64,000 nt of DNA from Bacteroidales bacterium (GTDB lineage Bacteria; Bacteroidota; Bacteroidia; Bacteroidales; F082). Below, piece after piece: positions 1 through 8,980 of this stretch (position 1 is its first letter; each line of letters begins with the position of its first letter). The stretch covers positions 1-64,000 of the forward strand of contig JAFUVT010000028.1 in the NCBI GenBank assembly GCA_017477425.1, given 5' to 3'. The notes below the pieces were generated by a model that saw only the letters and a program-made list of their open reading frames with translations, was not told the origin of the DNA and did no database searches. The position numbers were made by a program, and so were the translations under genes.

Positions 1-8
1 CAAAAGTA
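1..8 (-). promoter_or_regulatory. Putative -7 box for a leftward gene outside the window
   Basis: The first eight bases are the reverse complement of TACTTTTG, which matches the Bacteroidota -7 consensus TAnnTTTG on the minus strand. The gene it would serve lies left of the window edge. The rest of 9-182 holds no gene; AAAAAATTTACAT occurs twice there, about 45 bp apart. Confidence 0.4.
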
Positions 9-182
9 CTACCTTTTTCCTTCCCCGCAATGACTTTTCTCAAAAAATTTACATCAATCAACGCATCTCGCTGACTTCCAACATGAAAAAATTTACATAA
101 CCCGAATTTTCCTACTCCCACACACTCCTATTTATTATATATAGAATGGAAATTTATTATTCCGTCGTTTTTATTTTTTCCT

Positions 183-190
183 TATGTTTG
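183..190 (+). promoter_or_regulatory. -7 box (TATGTTTG)
   Basis: TATGTTTG matches TAnnTTTG and lies 22 bp before the ATG of the 213-2612 gene. It is the likely promoter of that gene and of purN. Confidence 0.6.
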
Positions 191-212
191 CAGCCTGATA
201 GAACCCTTTGAA

Positions 213-2612
213 ATGAAAAGAACAATCTACTATATGTTATTTTGGGCCTTCCTGGTGTTTTCAGGCACTATGAACGCCCAGACCTACCAGACCTATTCCA
301 ACGACTTTGAGAACCAATACACTTGGTACCCGCCTTGGTTCAACCTGCACATTGTGGCCGACACCATTTCTGGCACAACAAATTACGTATGCGTTTGCGA
401 CAGCATTCACGAATACGGTTTGGGGGTTGGTGTCGATGCAGGGAAAGATTATCCTCATCAGAGCATCAACTGCCAATACCAGTTTTTATTCAAAGCTCAG
501 GCAGACACGCAAGCCCAAATCGTGTTCAGCATCGACGACGAAAGCGGTACCAAATACTGGCAAGCCTACCCCTTGGCCAACTTCGTGAACGACAGCGCTG
601 AATGGTCGGAAATGCGCATAGACCTCAACTTTCCTGCCGACTACATCAACCAAAGCAGCAAGTTGAAATCCTTCATCTGGAACAAAGGCAAGGAGCGGCT
701 GCTGTTCGATGATGCACAATTGGAAGTCAAACCTTTGCATTTGAGTTTTTTACCCAATAGCGACAGCATTGTTCGGAAAGAATACGATGAGGATGGGTGT
801 CTTGTCCTACGGGAGAACCCGTATGACGAAGAGAGTGCTCCCATCACCTACCCCCTCGGAATGCTCGAAGAATACATCATTGACGGCGATACCATCAGCG
901 AATTCAACCTCTTCGTCAAAGACGGTTACGGCATTTGGTTTTCTCAGTCAGGAATTAGCTCTACCATGTTTAATATCTATAGTATGGAAGACAGGCCAAA
1001 GCATGAGTGGGAAATCCATTTGGAGAATTGGGCAAAAAATTGCAAGTTGATCAGGCAAGCCCTCGTCATTCCTTTCATTGATAGCACTTTGACCGTATAT
1101 CGCAGGAACGTCCATGTCGATTCCACGCAGTTCCAATCGGAATATTACCTTGATAGAGAGGGATTTACGATAGGAGAAGGCAGCCGAAGTTTCACCCTCT
1201 ACCATCCAACCGGCAATTACTCGTTCCGCTACGCCTCCATCCAACTCGACGCAGCAAATCGCATTGCCTACATCAATTTGGAGTATTGGAGAGACCATCC
1301 CTTGATTCATTATCCGCTTAGCGACACCGTCGAGGACTATTTTGAAGACGTTTCGTGCGAGGACCTAATCGAAAAACCAGGCCGTGGCCTCTATATAGGG
1401 CGATGCCACAGGCAAAATATTTATGTAAATATCGGAGACGACATCCACGACTTGCCCCGCATCATGCCCGTTTGGGACGGCTACCAATCCGCCTTCATCT
1501 TCACCGAGCACGCTGACTGGACAGATTTGAGGACCCATCGCGCCATACTCTTTGGAAACGAGAACATTACCAAGCCCGAAGATGCCGTTGGCGGCTTTTG
1601 CTACTATGGCATTCCCGTCACGAAAAGCGTGTTCTATTGGAATCCCGACCAAGTGACCAACGACCAGGCAAGCAAGGGTAACTTCCATGGGCTTCAGGCC
1701 AACATCAAAGGCGACAGAGAGTACTTCAACCTGCTGAAAGCCCTTAAAAAACAAGGCTTTGAGATTTGTCTGCACACGCCCGAGCAATACACCACCGTGC
1801 CTAGCGAATTTCCCAAAGCGATGCGCTTCATGAAACGACATTTTGACACCAAGACCTGGATTGACCACGGCTATAACAACGGCCCTGAGAAAAACCGCGA
1901 AGACATGGTTTGCGACGGCCTGCTGCCCGAATCGCCCTATTATGCCGCCGACCTTTGGGAGAAAAACGGGGTGCGCTACCTTTGGAACGCCTATTACGAA
2001 GAAAACCGCATGGAGCAATACCATTTCGACAGCCATTTCGTGCAGCCCTACGATGGCTTTGGCGATGCCCTGCCCAACCGACAAATCACCTGGTTGCCCA
2101 ATAGCGGCAAGGACTTCCTGCTGTGGTCAACACCATCAACATTGGAGGTCAACAAGGACTCGGAGTGGTATTACTATTTCGACTCAATACGTTTACAACA
2201 TATTGTAGACCAACACATTGTATTCATCACACACATGTATCCCGCTTGGACCGACCCGTGGCGCGGCGCATGGCAATTAGACGAAAACGGTACCGTGGTG
2301 GCCATGCCCGGCCTCAATTACGCCTTGAGCCAAATCGCCCGCCTTCGCGAGGAAAAGAAGATGCTGCCCACCACCATTCCCGAATACATCAGCTATTACG
2401 AGAAACTGCTCAACATTGATTATCAAATTGTTGACAGCAACACTATCCGTCTTACCAACCGAGGCGGAACCATCAAAGGCCTGACTTTGCTCTGCACAAA
2501 GCCCATCGTCGTGGAAGACAAAATGATCGATTTCCGCAAGGTGGAAGAGGGCTACCTCGTGTGGTTTGACTTGAAGAAAAACGAAACCGTAACCATAAAA
2601 CTCAGACAATGA
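213..2612 (+). CDS. Secreted protein with a polysaccharide-deacetylase-like C-terminal half
   Basis: This 799-residue protein starts with a signal peptide (hydrophobic stretch to about residue 22, ending NAQ), so it is exported. Residues 25-170 look like a beta-sandwich of carbohydrate-binding type (FENQ... LLFDDAQLEV). From about residue 420 the pattern is reminiscent of NodB-like deacetylase barrels: FIFTEHADW, then LKKQGFEICLHTPEQ, HFDTKTWIDHGYNN and FITHMYPAW, with Asp and His at places that could bind a metal. I do not recognise the family with certainty, and the catalytic assignment is inference. It overlaps purN by ATGA, so the two are probably cotranscribed although their functions are unrelated. 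No T9SS sorting domain is visible at the C-terminus. Confidence 0.5.
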   Translation: MKRTIYYMLFWAFLVFSGTMNAQTYQTYSNDFENQYTWYPPWFNLHIVADTISGTTNYVCVCDSIHEYGLGVGVDAGKDYPHQSINCQYQFLFKAQADTQAQIVFSIDDESGTKYWQAYPLANFVNDSAEWSEMRIDLNFPADYINQSSKLKSFIWNKGKERLLFDDAQLEVKPLHLSFLPNSDSIVRKEYDEDGCLVLRENPYDEESAPITYPLGMLEEYIIDGDTISEFNLFVKDGYGIWFSQSGISSTMFNIYSMEDRPKHEWEIHLENWAKNCKLIRQALVIPFIDSTLTVYRRNVHVDSTQFQSEYYLDREGFTIGEGSRSFTLYHPTGNYSFRYASIQLDAANRIAYINLEYWRDHPLIHYPLSDTVEDYFEDVSCEDLIEKPGRGLYIGRCHRQNIYVNIGDDIHDLPRIMPVWDGYQSAFIFTEHADWTDLRTHRAILFGNENITKPEDAVGGFCYYGIPVTKSVFYWNPDQVTNDQASKGNFHGLQANIKGDREYFNLLKALKKQGFEICLHTPEQYTTVPSEFPKAMRFMKRHFDTKTWIDHGYNNGPEKNREDMVCDGLLPESPYYAADLWEKNGVRYLWNAYYEENRMEQYHFDSHFVQPYDGFGDALPNRQITWLPNSGKDFLLWSTPSTLEVNKDSEWYYYFDSIRLQHIVDQHIVFITHMYPAWTDPWRGAWQLDENGTVVAMPGLNYALSQIARLREEKKMLPTTIPEYISYYEKLLNIDYQIVDSNTIRLTNRGGTIKGLTLLCTKPIVVEDKMIDFRKVEEGYLVWFDLKKNETVTIKLRQ

Positions 2613-3178
2613 AAAGATTATCCATATTCGTCAGCGGCAACGGCACTAACTTGCAGCGTATTGCCGAGTATTTTTCCGACAACAATAACGTTGAAATCGC
2701 CAACGTGGTGTGCAACAACCCAAAGGCCTACTCCATCGAACGCGCCAAGAACCTGGGCATCCCCCTGCAGATGATTACCAAAGCAGAATTCAATAGCGAA
2801 GATTTTGTGAATGAAATGCAAAGTCTAAACATAGACTTGATTGTTTTGGCCGGATTCCTCTGGAAGATTCCCGAAAACCTCATCAAGGCCTTCCCAAACA
2901 AAATCGTCAACATCCACCCGGCACTACTGCCTAAATACGGCGGCAAGGGCTTCTATGGTGAGCATGTGCACGAAGCCGTGGTAGCGGCCAAAGAAGCCCA
3001 TTCTGGCATTACCGTGCACTACGTCAACGAGATTTACGACAGTGGCGAGATCATCCTGCAAGCCCACGTTGCCTTGGAAGCAGGCGAAACGCCCGACTCG
3101 CTGGCGGCGAAAATCCACAAGTTGGAGCAGACATACTTCCCAGTGGCGATTGAGTATGTTCTAAAAACGCAACAATAA
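2609..3178 (+). CDS. purN: Phosphoribosylglycinamide formyltransferase (GAR transformylase 1)
   Basis: PurN transfers the formyl group of 10-formyl-tetrahydrofolate to GAR, the third step of purine synthesis, in the cytosol. The 189-residue length is normal. The start MKRLSIFVSGNGTNLQRI carries the GxGxN phosphate-binding loop. VLAGFLWKIP and VNIHPALLPKYGGKGFYG hold the catalytic Asn-His region, and HSGITVHYVNEIYDSGEII supplies the catalytic Asp. The ATGA overlap with the upstream secreted protein indicates translational coupling. A family A palindrome follows 2 bp after the stop and could terminate the transcript. Confidence 0.95.
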   Translation: MKRLSIFVSGNGTNLQRIAEYFSDNNNVEIANVVCNNPKAYSIERAKNLGIPLQMITKAEFNSEDFVNEMQSLNIDLIVLAGFLWKIPENLIKAFPNKIVNIHPALLPKYGGKGFYGEHVHEAVVAAKEAHSGITVHYVNEIYDSGEIILQAHVALEAGETPDSLAAKIHKLEQTYFPVAIEYVLKTQQ

Positions 3179-3180
3179 AA

Positions 3181-3206
3181 AGAGACGCAAGATTTTGCGT
3201 CTCTAC
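3181..3206. repeat. Family A palindromic repeat, intergenic, terminator-like
   Basis: AGAGACGCAAG followed by ATTTTGCGTCTCTAC forms a near-perfect palindrome between the convergent purN and YitT genes. It belongs to the GTAGAGACG...CGTCTCTAC family found at six other sites here. Its position between two converging stops suggests it also works as a bidirectional terminator. Confidence 0.8.
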
Positions 3207-3227
3207 AAAGCGTTATTTTTCAAACAT

Positions 3228-4172
3228 TTATTCCGTCGGCAAAGCCTTGAAACCGTTGCCCATGATTTCTGAGCTTTCAATCACGTTGACGAAAGCGTTG
3301 GGGTCGAGGAAACGGAGGTTGGCCTTCAGTTTGACCAAATCGCCACGATTGAGGGTCACATAAATCATCTTGCGTTCGGCGCCTTGATAGAGGCCACTAC
3401 CGGCAAACACGGTGCCACTGCGGTCCAAGTCCTTGAGGATGAAGCTGCGCACCTCGTCAATCTTATCCGTGACGATGAAGGCCGTCTTGTAGCTCTTCAC
3501 GCCTTCCACCACGAGGTCGATGATCTTGCTTTCGATGAAGATGAGGATGATGGAATAGATGGGGAGTCGGATGTCCTCGAAGGCAATCAGGGTAGTCAGC
3601 GAGATGCAGCTATCGACGATGAGCACCAAGGTGCCGAGGCTGATTTTGGTGTATTTGTGGGCAATCATAGCGATGATGTCAGACCCACCCGAGGTGGCAC
3701 CTGCACGGAAAATGACGCCGATAGCCACGCCGTAAATCAAACCGGAGACCACCGTGTTGAGGAAGAAATCGGGCATGAAGAAACGCTGCACTTCGCCGTC
3801 CATGAAGAACAACGACGACTGCAATTCGGCATCGAAAAACGCACCGTCGTGGATGACAGGCGCATAGCCCCACAAGGTTTCAAGAATATAGGTGAACACC
3901 GGTATCAGAATGACCGAAATGATCGTCTTGATGCCGAACCTGGGACCCAGTATGATGGTGCCGATGATGAGCAACGGGATGTCCATGCAGATGCCTGCCA
4001 CTGAAATCTTCCAGCCCCACAAGGCGTTGAACACGTTGGCCAGACCATACACACCGCCAGGCGCCAAGTGGTAAGGGTTCACGAACATCACATCGCCGAT
4101 GGCGAACAACGCCGAGCCAAGCACCAGCAGGGCATAAGAAAGAATCTGTTGCTTCAGTTTTTCGTTTTTCAT
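3228..4172 (-). CDS. YitT family membrane protein (DUF2179)
   Basis: The 314-residue protein has five to six hydrophobic segments in its first two thirds (LSYALLVLGSALFAIGDVMF, ISVAGICMDIPLLIIGTIIL, FFLNTVVSGLIYGVAIGVIF, LGTLVLIVDSCISL). A soluble C-terminal DUF2179 domain follows (YKTAFIVTDKIDEVRSFIL ... RKMIYVTLNRGDLVKLK). This is the standard YitT arrangement. The transported substrate is not known for the family, and nothing here indicates it. GATSGGSDIIA is a typical conserved segment. A -7 box lies 57 bp upstream of the start. Confidence 0.85.
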   Translation of the reverse strand: MKNEKLKQQILSYALLVLGSALFAIGDVMFVNPYHLAPGGVYGLANVFNALWGWKISVAGICMDIPLLIIGTIILGPRFGIKTIISVILIPVFTYILETLWGYAPVIHDGAFFDAELQSSLFFMDGEVQRFFMPDFFLNTVVSGLIYGVAIGVIFRAGATSGGSDIIAMIAHKYTKISLGTLVLIVDSCISLTTLIAFEDIRLPIYSIILIFIESKIIDLVVEGVKSYKTAFIVTDKIDEVRSFILKDLDRSGTVFAGSGLYQGAERKMIYVTLNRGDLVKLKANLRFLDPNAFVNVIESSEIMGNGFKALPTE

Positions 4173-4228
4173 ATCTAACTAATTATAAATCAAATGTTTT
4201 ATGTAATTTTTTCCCACTTTTGAGGCGG

Positions 4229-4236
4229 CAAAGTTA
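4229..4236 (-). promoter_or_regulatory. -7 box (TAACTTTG) for the YitT gene
   Basis: On the minus strand this reads TAACTTTG, matching TAnnTTTG, within the 177-bp divergent region between YitT and the AlbA_2 gene. Confidence 0.5.
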
Positions 4237-4301
4237 CGAATTTTTATAGCACACCAACTCAGAAAGTTTTGTTTACCCCTTTCGCAAGTCAAAGAAAAGC
4301 G

Positions 4302-4309
4302 TATCTTTG
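4302..4309 (+). promoter_or_regulatory. -7 box (TATCTTTG) that decides the start at 4350
   Basis: TATCTTTG matches TAnnTTTG. The reading frame is open upstream from 4269, but this box lies inside that extension, so the ATG at 4350 is the likely start. Confidence 0.6.
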
Positions 4310-4349
4310 CCTACTCGTTATTATAGTACAATTTAAATATTATGCAATT

Positions 4350-6677
4350 ATGAATCCATCAACAAAAAACGTCCCTCTTTGGCTCGACATCAATCCAGAG
4401 CTAATCGACCAAAACTTCGAAAAGGTGCTTGAATACCTCAAAAGCAGCAACAAGGCCGATTCTTTTTACCACATCACCTTGGAAATATTAATGAAACGCG
4501 GGAAAGACCTACTTGAGACTTTGAAGACAAGACCCGTATATTTTGGAGAGTCGGCAACACAAGACAAAGACACCCTAATATTTGAGACTCGGCTGTTGGC
4601 CGCCATTCTATTATCCAATTCCGACCTGGAAAGCGCAACGAAGAAAAGGTTGGTCATGCCTATGCTGAACCTGTTGGGGCTATTGGTCCCTGCCGAGCTG
4701 TGCAGCGACCTCCTCATGCTAATGGTCGACAACCTCATCCTCAAGGAAGAGCCTAGAATATTATTCAGTTGGGACGACATCATCAAATTCGAGCCGCAGA
4801 TTTTGGCACACAAGATCATCAATAGCATGACTTTCGAAAACGCCACGCCTGCCGAACTCAGCTATGAGGAGAAAGGCACGCTCTTGGTTGCCAACGACAC
4901 GCTTGGCATCGTCCCCATGAACGAAGACAACATGAAAATCAAGCGTTTCCAACTTGCGCCATCCATCGATATCCTTGACGGGAAAATCAGCTTGATCACC
5001 TTAAAGAACGAAAAACTGAAAAAGACTGAGGGAAACAGCATTGAAGCGTTGGAGAAATTCACCAAAGATTTCATCGCCGGCCAAATGGTATGCATCCCGT
5101 CAAGAAGCAGGCCAAAGAAGACCTATCGCCAAGGCGACATGCTCAATGCCAAAGTCGTCGCTCTCTATCACAACACCATCAAAGTCAAGAGCATCGACCC
5201 TGAATACGAAACGCTGGAAGGAAAAATCGTCTTTTTGGAACAAAACATCCTGTTTTACAGCTTCATCGACTTCGCGCAATACCTACATATCAACGACGAA
5301 ATCGAAGTGGAGTTGGCTAGCTATGAGGACCAAACCTTTTCCCTCAAGAAAAGCTTTGTGAAATACCTCATCGAGGACGTTCTGGAAGCCAATGAACATA
5401 TCGGGAAGGTGTCATTAGCCCGAGTCATGAACATCGGCACCAACAAAAGAGGAGACAAGCAAATCGACTGGCTGACCGAAGACGGCTATTCGGTCCATAC
5501 CCCATATGACGACCGCTTTTCGAGAGACGATTTCGGAAAGGTGAAAATCACGGGACACGGGACTGGAATCTATTTTGGCTATATCAATGCGACCATCATT
5601 GGAGAATCATACAATTATTTCGACATCAACAAAGTGAAGAAGTCGATCATCGAAGGCTTCGTGTTTGAGCCCTCTTGGGACGAAGACGCCAAGAAAACCA
5701 TGCTCAACGAAGGCAGCATCCGCGACCTGATGCGCATGATGATCCGATACCAAAAAACCGTGGTCAACCCCAAGGAAAGATTCAAGGTGCTTTGCGTACT
5801 GAAAATCATGGCCACCCTCATCAACTCGGAAGAATACCAATCCTATATCGGATTCATCGCGGAATATCTGAAGCAGCTGATCCATTTTGCCAAAGGGGAC
5901 TACAACTTCATTAAAGAGCTAGAACCCGCGCAAGGTTTTGAAGGTATCGATGTCGTCCAAACCCGCTGTAACATCGTAAAGATACTGAAAGCGTATGGCC
6001 ATGAAAGCGAAAACGAGTCGTTGGAGAACATCATCAAGGAAAGCACCGACGAGACCTTGACCAAAATCGCCAAGCTGACGTTGTCGTGCAACAACATCGG
6101 CGACATCATTCCCGCCGCCACCAAGAACATCATCAAGCAAGAAATCACCAAAAGCCTGTCGATGGAGACTTCCGACGAGACCAACCTCGACGAGGAGAAC
6201 GGCATCTACCTGGGCATCGAGGACCGTCACCAAGAATTCAAGACCTCATTCGTCTACCCGCCCAACTACGGTATGCTACCCAATTATTTCCTCCAAGAGA
6301 AAAACATCTTCAAGGTCCTTTGCGGCTTCCTGAACACGCAGGCTGGCGGAACTTTATACATAGGCGTCTCTGACCTCGGCTATGTTGTTGGTTTTGAAGC
6401 GGATATGGTATACTTAAAGATGGATACTATCGATGCCTACATGAGATTCATACAAGACGAGGCGAAAAAGTTTTTCGACATCGACGAACTGGCTCTGTTC
6501 CAAATGAAACCCATGTACGACGAGAAAGTGCTTGCCATCAAGGTTGAACCATATGAGGATGGCATCGTGGAAATTGACGGGACTGCATATATCCGCATCA
6601 ACAACGAGACCTTGGTCATGACAGATAAGATGAAAACCCAAATGAGGGCAAAGAAGAACGCTGCAAAGGCAAAATAA
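4350..6677 (+). CDS. Large protein with S1/OB-like segment and C-terminal AlbA_2 (Schlafen-type) domain
   Basis: The protein has 775 residues from the ATG that follows the -7 box. Residues 1-230 are mostly helical with no recognised motif. Around 260-340 there is an OB/S1-like stretch (YRQGDMLNAKVVALYHNTIK ... INDEIEVELASYE). The last 150 residues form an AlbA_2 domain (divergent AAA-4, Schlafen fold): EDRHQEFKTSFVYPP, then VLCGFLNTQAGGTLYIGVSD and YIRINNETLVM. AlbA_2 proteins are nucleic-acid or ATP-associated and often nucleases or regulators. Combined with an S1-like part, an RNA-related role is a reasonable inference, but I cannot name one. No signal peptide or membrane segment is present. 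It is monocistronic and is followed by tRNA-Arg. Confidence 0.65.
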   Translation: MNPSTKNVPLWLDINPELIDQNFEKVLEYLKSSNKADSFYHITLEILMKRGKDLLETLKTRPVYFGESATQDKDTLIFETRLLAAILLSNSDLESATKKRLVMPMLNLLGLLVPAELCSDLLMLMVDNLILKEEPRILFSWDDIIKFEPQILAHKIINSMTFENATPAELSYEEKGTLLVANDTLGIVPMNEDNMKIKRFQLAPSIDILDGKISLITLKNEKLKKTEGNSIEALEKFTKDFIAGQMVCIPSRSRPKKTYRQGDMLNAKVVALYHNTIKVKSIDPEYETLEGKIVFLEQNILFYSFIDFAQYLHINDEIEVELASYEDQTFSLKKSFVKYLIEDVLEANEHIGKVSLARVMNIGTNKRGDKQIDWLTEDGYSVHTPYDDRFSRDDFGKVKITGHGTGIYFGYINATIIGESYNYFDINKVKKSIIEGFVFEPSWDEDAKKTMLNEGSIRDLMRMMIRYQKTVVNPKERFKVLCVLKIMATLINSEEYQSYIGFIAEYLKQLIHFAKGDYNFIKELEPAQGFEGIDVVQTRCNIVKILKAYGHESENESLENIIKESTDETLTKIAKLTLSCNNIGDIIPAATKNIIKQEITKSLSMETSDETNLDEENGIYLGIEDRHQEFKTSFVYPPNYGMLPNYFLQEKNIFKVLCGFLNTQAGGTLYIGVSDLGYVVGFEADMVYLKMDTIDAYMRFIQDEAKKFFDIDELALFQMKPMYDEKVLAIKVEPYEDGIVEIDGTAYIRINNETLVMTDKMKTQMRAKKNAAKAK

Positions 6678-6722
6678 CCATCGAATTTTGTTTTTTACGT
6701 GTCGTCATAAACAAATTCTTCC

Positions 6723-6730
6723 TATTTTTG
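6723..6730 (+). promoter_or_regulatory. -7 box (TATTTTTG) for tRNA-Arg
   Basis: TATTTTTG lies 42 bp upstream of the mature tRNA 5' end. The short leader between them holds a perfect hairpin at 6747-6768. Confidence 0.55.
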
Positions 6731-6746
6731 CCAGCCGAAAACATAC

Positions 6747-6768
6747 GCGGAGTGGCGGGTCACTCCGC
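6747..6768 (+). other. Perfect hairpin in the pre-tRNA leader
   Basis: GCGGAGTG, a 6-base loop GCGGGT, then CACTCCGC form an 8-bp GC-rich stem ending 4 bp before the tRNA acceptor stem. It could affect RNase P processing or insulate the tRNA from read-through of the upstream gene. The role is inferred. Confidence 0.6.
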
Positions 6769-6772
6769 ATGA

Positions 6773-6844
6773 GGACCCGTAGTTTAATGGATAAAATAAA
6801 GGATTCCGGTTCCTTAGCTCAGGGTTCGATTCCCTGCGGGTTCA
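6773..6844 (+). tRNA. tRNA-Arg (anticodon CCG)
   Basis: The acceptor stem GGACCCG pairs with CGGGTTC, with one G-U pair. The D arm is GTTTAATGGATAAAAT. The anticodon stem AAGGA/TCCTT closes loop TTCCGGT, giving anticodon CCG, which reads CGG arginine codons. The T arm CAGGGTTCGATTCCCTG is canonical. The 3' CCA is not encoded (the sequence continues A-CAAG). Confidence 0.93.
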
Positions 6845-6845
6845 C

Positions 6846-6880
6846 AAGAAAAATGATGGGCAAAACCCATCATTTTTCTT
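6846..6880. terminator. Bidirectional terminator after tRNA-Arg and the DUF2027 gene
   Basis: AAGAAAAATGATGGG, loop CAAAA, CCCATCATTTTTCTT is a perfect 15-bp stem with A and T runs on its two sides. It starts 2 bp after the tRNA and covers the last codons and stop of the minus-strand DUF2027 gene, so it can end both transcripts. Confidence 0.85.
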
Positions 6881-7961
6881 TTTCCGTGATCATGACGTCA
6901 ATAGCCCCGACGCCGAACTTGGCGATGCTGGCCATGCGGTTTTCGGTGTTCTTGTAGTTCTTCAGCTCCTCGATGATGGCGTTTTTCAGCACACCGTTGC
7001 CCACGCCGTGGATGAAAGTCACCTTGGTGTATTCGGCGGCGATGGCGCTGTCGAGCATCTTCTTGAAATAGTCGGTCTGGATCTTGAACATGTCGTGGCT
7101 CGAAAGGCCGAGGATGTTGTCCACCAACTCGCCGATGTGCAAATCGACGATTGCCTCTCCGGGAGCGGTGCGATGTTTGTCGATAGGCGCTTCCTTCTTC
7201 ACCAGCGACTTGGCAGGAGCCTGCGAGCCAACGCCTTCCTTCATGATTCGGGTGAAATCGCTGTCGCCGTGTTTCAGGGCTATGAGTTCGGAGAGGCAAA
7301 TCATCACCGACTTCTCGCCCAACACGCCCGAGGGCAGATAGCTGCCTTCCTTCATGAAACGGCCCACGCGCAGCGAGAAGGGCGCATTCAGCGGAAGCAG
7401 CACGCAATCAGAAGTTTCGGTGGTCAAAATGGCCTGCACCACGCCATTGAGCCAATATTCCAAATCGTCGCGCGAGACAGTCTCGATGACAATCTTCTCA
7501 AACTTGTCAATTTGCCCGAAGTCGACGTTGCGGAACGTGTCCTCCTCCTTGATGGTAAAGGTGTACAGCATCTCGTAAGGCGTGTGGTTGACCAACACCA
7601 CATCAAGCGGGCCCGTCAGGAGCCATTGTTGCTCATGCGGCACGAAAGCCATGTAAACGCCCTCTTTCTCAGCTTCTTTCGCGAAACGACGCAAGCCACC
7701 CTTTCGGGCATCTTCAGCCTGTTGTTGCTCAAGAAGTTGCTTGGCCTGCACCTCTTTCTGCACCTTGTCGACCGCTTGTTGCTGCTTGCTGGGGGCAGGC
7801 ATGGAGCGATAGTCGAGCACCAAATCGGTATTCAATGTCGGGATTTCGAAGCCATCTTCCACCTCCACCATCACCATTCGGGAATCGATAATTTTCGTGA
7901 CCGTGCCGCCACCTACCGTACTCAAAAAGTTTACTTTATCTCCAATTTTAAATTCTGCCAT
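6870..7961 (-). CDS. DUF2027 protein with C-terminal Smr domain
   Basis: The 363-residue protein is read from MAEFKIGDKVNF; the frame is open further upstream, but a -7 box at 7982-7989 lies there. Residues 1-50 are an SH3-like barrel (GDKVNFLSTVGGGTVTKI), residues 70-105 are charged and helical, and the middle is the DUF2027 beta domain. The last 75 residues are an Smr domain like that at the C-terminus of MutS2: IVDLHIGELV near the start and VTFIHGVGNGVLKNAI near the end. Smr domains are nucleic-acid nickases or binders. This architecture is typical of Bacteroidota, and its cellular role is not established. Confidence 0.85.
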   Translation of the reverse strand: MAEFKIGDKVNFLSTVGGGTVTKIIDSRMVMVEVEDGFEIPTLNTDLVLDYRSMPAPSKQQQAVDKVQKEVQAKQLLEQQQAEDARKGGLRRFAKEAEKEGVYMAFVPHEQQWLLTGPLDVVLVNHTPYEMLYTFTIKEEDTFRNVDFGQIDKFEKIVIETVSRDDLEYWLNGVVQAILTTETSDCVLLPLNAPFSLRVGRFMKEGSYLPSGVLGEKSVMICLSELIALKHGDSDFTRIMKEGVGSQAPAKSLVKKEAPIDKHRTAPGEAIVDLHIGELVDNILGLSSHDMFKIQTDYFKKMLDSAIAAEYTKVTFIHGVGNGVLKNAIIEELKNYKNTENRMASIAKFGVGAIDVMITEKEK

Positions 7962-7981
7962 AGTTTTCTTGTTTTGAGCGG

Positions 7982-7989
7982 CAAAATTA
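7982..7989 (-). promoter_or_regulatory. -7 box (TAATTTTG) for the DUF2027 gene
   Basis: The minus strand reads TAATTTTG 20 bp upstream of the chosen ATG at 7961, which supports that start over the longer open frame. Confidence 0.55.
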
Positions 7990-8038
7990 CGCATTTTTGG
8001 CAGAATTTTTGTATCATTGCAGCCGAAATCGAACGAAG

Positions 8039-8980
8039 ATGAAGAAAACCTGGCCAATCATCATGCTGTCAATGATTCTGTTGACCATTTCCTGCAAGAA
8101 AAAAGTGGAACGCGGAAATGTGGACCTTTGCATCCATTACTCGGTCAATGGCGGACCTTTGATGACCGACACGCTCACTTATGTCAACGAGGCAGGAAAC
8201 ACCTTCCTGATTTCGGAAATCCAATGGTTTCTCTCTGACATTCAATTGCTTGACGAATACGGAGAATGGCACACATTACGGCAAAGAGACGCCATCGACT
8301 CGATTGAGCAAATCACAGAACACATCTTCTACATCGACACGAACATTCCTGAAAGCCAGACACTTCACGCGAAAAAGCTGCCCGTAGGCAAATATACGTC
8401 CATACGTTTCACCTTCGGCCTCGACGAATACGACAACGAGAGCGAGCTTTTCAGCGACCCGCCCGAGGCGAACATGTACTGGCCCGAACAATTAGGCGGA
8501 GGATACCACTACATGAAGCTAAACGGGAAATACGTCAACGCCCAAGGTCGGCTGGCTCCGCTCAACATTCATCTTGGCATCGGACAAAACGAAGACCTCG
8601 GCCAATTCTATCACAACTATTTCATCGTGGAAAGGCCCATCGAATTCTATCTTTCAGAAAACTCTGAAAACCAACTTGATATCACCATGATAATCGACAA
8701 TTGGTTCCGCACGCCCACGGTATACGATTTCGACGAATGGGGCAGTTCCATCATGCAAAACCAAGAGGCACAACGGGTGCTGAGACATAACGGGCAAGAT
8801 GTGTTTCAGATCAAGCAAGCCTCCGAAAACAAAGACGATATGGCAATAACCAAAGACGATATCCTGAAAGGATTCAGCGGATTGATGCACAAAGCCGCAC
8901 CGAAACCTCACTTTTGGAGGTGGGAAAACGTGAAACAAACGATTGAACAAATCAGGACCAGCACCCAAAACCGCTCATGA
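8039..8980 (+). CDS. MbnP-like copper-binding lipoprotein
   Basis: The 313-residue lipoprotein is read from MKKTWPIIM; its lipobox LLTISC puts the lipidated Cys at residue 19. The body matches the MbnP family: VDLCIHYSVNG, then SEIQWFLSDIQLLD, KYTSIRFTFGLDEYDN, and the signature MYWPEQLGGGYHYMKLNG. Work on methanobactin partner proteins showed that MbnP binds copper after its dihaem partner MbnH converts a tryptophan to kynurenine. The next gene, overlapping by ATGA, is such a dihaem protein, which strengthens the call. I infer a periplasmic metal-handling role; which Trp would be modified cannot be seen from one sequence. Confidence 0.8.
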   Translation: MKKTWPIIMLSMILLTISCKKKVERGNVDLCIHYSVNGGPLMTDTLTYVNEAGNTFLISEIQWFLSDIQLLDEYGEWHTLRQRDAIDSIEQITEHIFYIDTNIPESQTLHAKKLPVGKYTSIRFTFGLDEYDNESELFSDPPEANMYWPEQLGGGYHYMKLNGKYVNAQGRLAPLNIHLGIGQNEDLGQFYHNYFIVERPIEFYLSENSENQLDITMIIDNWFRTPTVYDFDEWGSSIMQNQEAQRVLRHNGQDVFQIKQASENKDDMAITKDDILKGFSGLMHKAAPKPHFWRWENVKQTIEQIRTSTQNRS

